64,000 bases of DNA, taken from assembly GCF_008973465.1 (NCBI RefSeq), contig NZ_WBXN01000004.1:6736501-6800500 (forward strand), given 5' to 3'. Numbering within the stretch: the stretch's first letter is position 1; the number at the start of each line of letters is the position of its first letter. Origin of the DNA: Streptomyces sp. SS1-1. Lineage in GTDB: Bacteria; Actinomycetota; Actinomycetes; Streptomycetales; Streptomycetaceae. This document shows positions 62,328-64,000 of the stretch, piece after piece. The position numbers and the translations under genes were made by a program. The notes beneath the pieces were generated by a model. It saw nothing but the letters and a program-made list of their open reading frames with translations. It was not told where the DNA came from and did no database searches.

Positions 62328-63410
62328 ATGCGCAAGTCGTCCCTGAGCCGTGCCTGCGCGGCCCTCGCCGCCGTCACCTCCCTCGCCCTCGCGGCCACCG
62401 CCTGCGGTGGCACCACCAAGGAGGACGTCAAGAACGAGGGCGGCTCCGCCGCCACCGCCGGCAAGGCCGAGCCGAACGCCGAACTGAAGAAGGGCCTGAC
62501 CGTCGGCTTCCTGCCCAAGCAGGTCAACAACCCGTACTTCACCTCCGCCGACAAGGGCGGCGAGGCGGCCCTGAAGGAACTGGGCTCCGCCTACAAGGAG
62601 GTCGGGCCGAGCAGCGCGACCGACACGGCCGGGCAGGTGAGTTACGTCAACACCCTCACCCAGCAGCAGGTCGACGCGATGGCCGTCTCCGCGCAGGACC
62701 CCGGCGCGCTGTGCACCGCGCTGAAGCAGGCCATGAGGAACGGCGTCAAGGTCGTCACCTACGACTCCGACACCAAGCCCGACTGCCGCAACGCCTTCGT
62801 CTCGCAGGCGTCCGCCGAGGACCTGGGCCGCACCGAGGTGCAGCTGCTCGCCGAACAGATCGGCTACAAGGGCGAGATCGCGATCCTGTCCGCCGCGCAG
62901 ACCGCGACCAACCAGAACGTCTGGATCGACTTCATGAAGGAGGAGCTGAAGGACCCCAAGTACAAGGACGTCAAGCTGGTCAAGGTCGCCTACGGCGACG
63001 ACGACGCCCAGAAGTCCTTCCAGCAGACCCAGGGACTGCTGCAGGAGCACCCGGACCTGAAGGGGATCATCTCCCCGACCACCGTCGGCATCAAGGCCGC
63101 GGCCCAGTACCTGTCGGGCTCCAAGTACAAGGGCAAGGTGAAACTGACGGGCCTCGGCACCCCCAACGACATGCGCAAGTACGTCAAGAACGGCACCGTC
63201 GAGGCGTTCGAGCTCTGGGACCCGGCGAAGCTCGGCGAACTGGCCGCGCGGACCGCCGTCGCCCTGGCCTCCGGGCAGATCACCGGCAAGGAGGGCGAGA
63301 CGTTCACGGCCGGCGGCATGGGCGAGTACACGATCGGCGAGGACGGCGTGATCAGCCTCGGCAAGCCGACGGTCTTCGACGCGAAGAACATCGACCGGTT
63401 CGACTTCTGA
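62328..63410 (+). CDS. rhaS: Rhamnose-binding lipoprotein of the ABC importer
   Basis: 360 residues. A lipoprotein signal peptide ends in ALAATACGG, with the lipobox Cys near residue 26. The mature protein is a periplasmic-binding fold of the ribose/rhamnose group (GLTVGFLPKQVNNPYFTSADKGGEAAL, ISPTTVGIKAAAQYL, GTPNDMRKYVKNGTVEAFELWDPAKLGELAA). It captures rhamnose outside the membrane. Mutarotase follows after 17 bases. Confidence 0.93.
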   Translation: MRKSSLSRACAALAAVTSLALAATACGGTTKEDVKNEGGSAATAGKAEPNAELKKGLTVGFLPKQVNNPYFTSADKGGEAALKELGSAYKEVGPSSATDTAGQVSYVNTLTQQQVDAMAVSAQDPGALCTALKQAMRNGVKVVTYDSDTKPDCRNAFVSQASAEDLGRTEVQLLAEQIGYKGEIAILSAAQTATNQNVWIDFMKEELKDPKYKDVKLVKVAYGDDDAQKSFQQTQGLLQEHPDLKGIISPTTVGIKAAAQYLSGSKYKGKVKLTGLGTPNDMRKYVKNGTVEAFELWDPAKLGELAARTAVALASGQITGKEGETFTAGGMGEYTIGEDGVISLGKPTVFDAKNIDRFDF

Positions 63411-63427
63411 GGGACGGGGAGGCGTCG

Positions 63428-63748
63428 ATGCAGCGCGTGTGCTTCCTGCTCAAGGTCCGGGCGGACCGTCTCGACGCGTACCGCGAGCGGCACGCAGCGG
63501 TGTGGCCGGAGATGCGCGCCGCGCTGTCGGCCACCGGCTGGCACAACTACTCGCTCTTCCTGCGGGACGACGGTCTGCTCGTCGGCTACCTGGAGACCGA
63601 GGACTTCGCGGCGGCCGTGGCCGGGATGGAGGCCACCGACGTCAACGCCCGCTGGCAGGCGGAGATGGCGCCGTTCTTCGAGTCGCTGGACGGCGCCCGG
63701 CCCGACGAGGCCATGAGACCGCTCACCGAGGTCTTCCATCTGGCCTGA
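63428..63748 (+). CDS. rhaM: L-rhamnose mutarotase
   Basis: 106 residues, the family length. MQRVCFLLKVRADRLDAYRERHAAVWPEMRAAL, then GWHNYSLFLRDDGLLVGYLETED, and NARWQAEMAPFFE carry the conserved His, Tyr and Trp of RhaM. It interconverts the anomers of L-rhamnose so the isomerase gets its preferred form. GGGGAGG precedes the ATG. Confidence 0.94.
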   Translation: MQRVCFLLKVRADRLDAYRERHAAVWPEMRAALSATGWHNYSLFLRDDGLLVGYLETEDFAAAVAGMEATDVNARWQAEMAPFFESLDGARPDEAMRPLTEVFHLA

Positions 63749-63873
63749 GCCGGACCGGTCCGCGGCCGCCGCCGACCGCCGCCGACCGCCGTCGGCATGG
63801 GCGGCATGACGGTAATGTGAAGCCCTTCCCGCCGCCCCTGTCGTGTTCCGTCTTCTCTGGAGGTCCCTGCCCG

Positions 63874-64000
63874 ATGGCCCAGTCGGTGGGTATCAAGGAC
63901 GTCGCCCGCGCCGCCGGAGTCTCCGTCGGCACGGTCTCCAACGTGATCAACCGCCCGGAGACGGTCGCGACCGAGACCCGGGCGCGGGTGCAGTCCGCCA
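63874..64000 (+). CDS. LacI-family transcriptional regulator, 3' end outside the window
   Basis: The first 42 residues are seen: MAQSVGIKDVARAAGVSVGT, then VSNVINRPETVATETRARV, a standard LacI HTH plus hinge start. GGAGG precedes the ATG. Its place at the end of the rhamnose operon and the LacI-type palindromes at both divergent promoters make it the likely rhamnose repressor. The ligand domain is cut off by the window end. Confidence 0.9.
   Translation, partial: MAQSVGIKDVARAAGVSVGTVSNVINRPETVATETRARVQSA

Overview
The window looks like a piece of a Streptomyces chromosome. The DNA is very GC-rich, nearly every codon ends in G or C, and many genes start with GTG or TTG. Genes are often coupled by ATGA/GTGA overlaps, and several products are close matches to Streptomyces families (GlcP permease, SigJ-like ECF factors, ANTAR proteins, RhaI-type isomerase). 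No rRNA, tRNA, CRISPR array or transposase was seen.

Region 1 (1-13.7 kb) is a mixed accessory stretch. It holds a truncated LuxR regulator, an ECF sigma factor with a clipped C-terminus, MarR and ArsR-type regulators, an SDR enzyme with a clear operator, and a secreted amidase with a coupled VOC protein. It continues with a VOC/NmrA-like/GlcP operon that ends in a perfect hairpin, a ferritin-like protein and an LtrA-like membrane protein.

Region 2 (13.8-31.5 kb) resembles the hypoxia/dormancy (DevR/DosR, OsdR/OsdK) island of actinobacteria. It has a NarL-type response regulator, a twin-GAF sensor kinase that keeps the haem-ligand motif of DevS, and a cNMP-fold protein without a DNA-binding domain. 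It also has two universal stress proteins, phosphoketolase, a zinc alcohol dehydrogenase, a STAS protein, a flavin-nucleotide-binding protein, and a carboxylate-amine ligase / AsnO-like amidotransferase / S9 peptidase set. Seven copies of a palindrome GGG(A/C)C-N4-G(G/T)CCC, with the geometry of the DevR box, lie in front of these genes and tie them together. One universal stress gene is followed by four decayed partial copies of its own 3' end.

Region 3 (31.5-38.5 kb) holds respiratory and related genes: CtaG, a DUF2243 protein, a frameshifted membrane gene, an orphan CtaD with a coupled small membrane protein, a second YbdK-type ligase and an MBL-fold hydrolase. Region 4 (38.5-50.8 kb) holds a CYP152-type P450, three ANTAR proteins, an AraC regulator, an HMCES/YedK protein, a threonine dehydratase, a cupin, a quinone-oxidoreductase-like protein, an SDR and TetR pair sharing an operator, and a MoxR/VWA pair.

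Region 5 (50.8-64 kb) is a complete L-rhamnose locus. One strand carries rhaI, rhaEW, rhaB and lutABC. The other carries an ABC importer (ATPase, two permeases, lipoprotein), a rhamnose mutarotase and a LacI regulator cut by the window end. Each divergent promoter has a good -35/-10 pair and a LacI-type palindrome just after the start site. The route runs from import through isomerase, kinase and aldolase/lactaldehyde dehydrogenase to lactate, which LutABC can oxidise to pyruvate.
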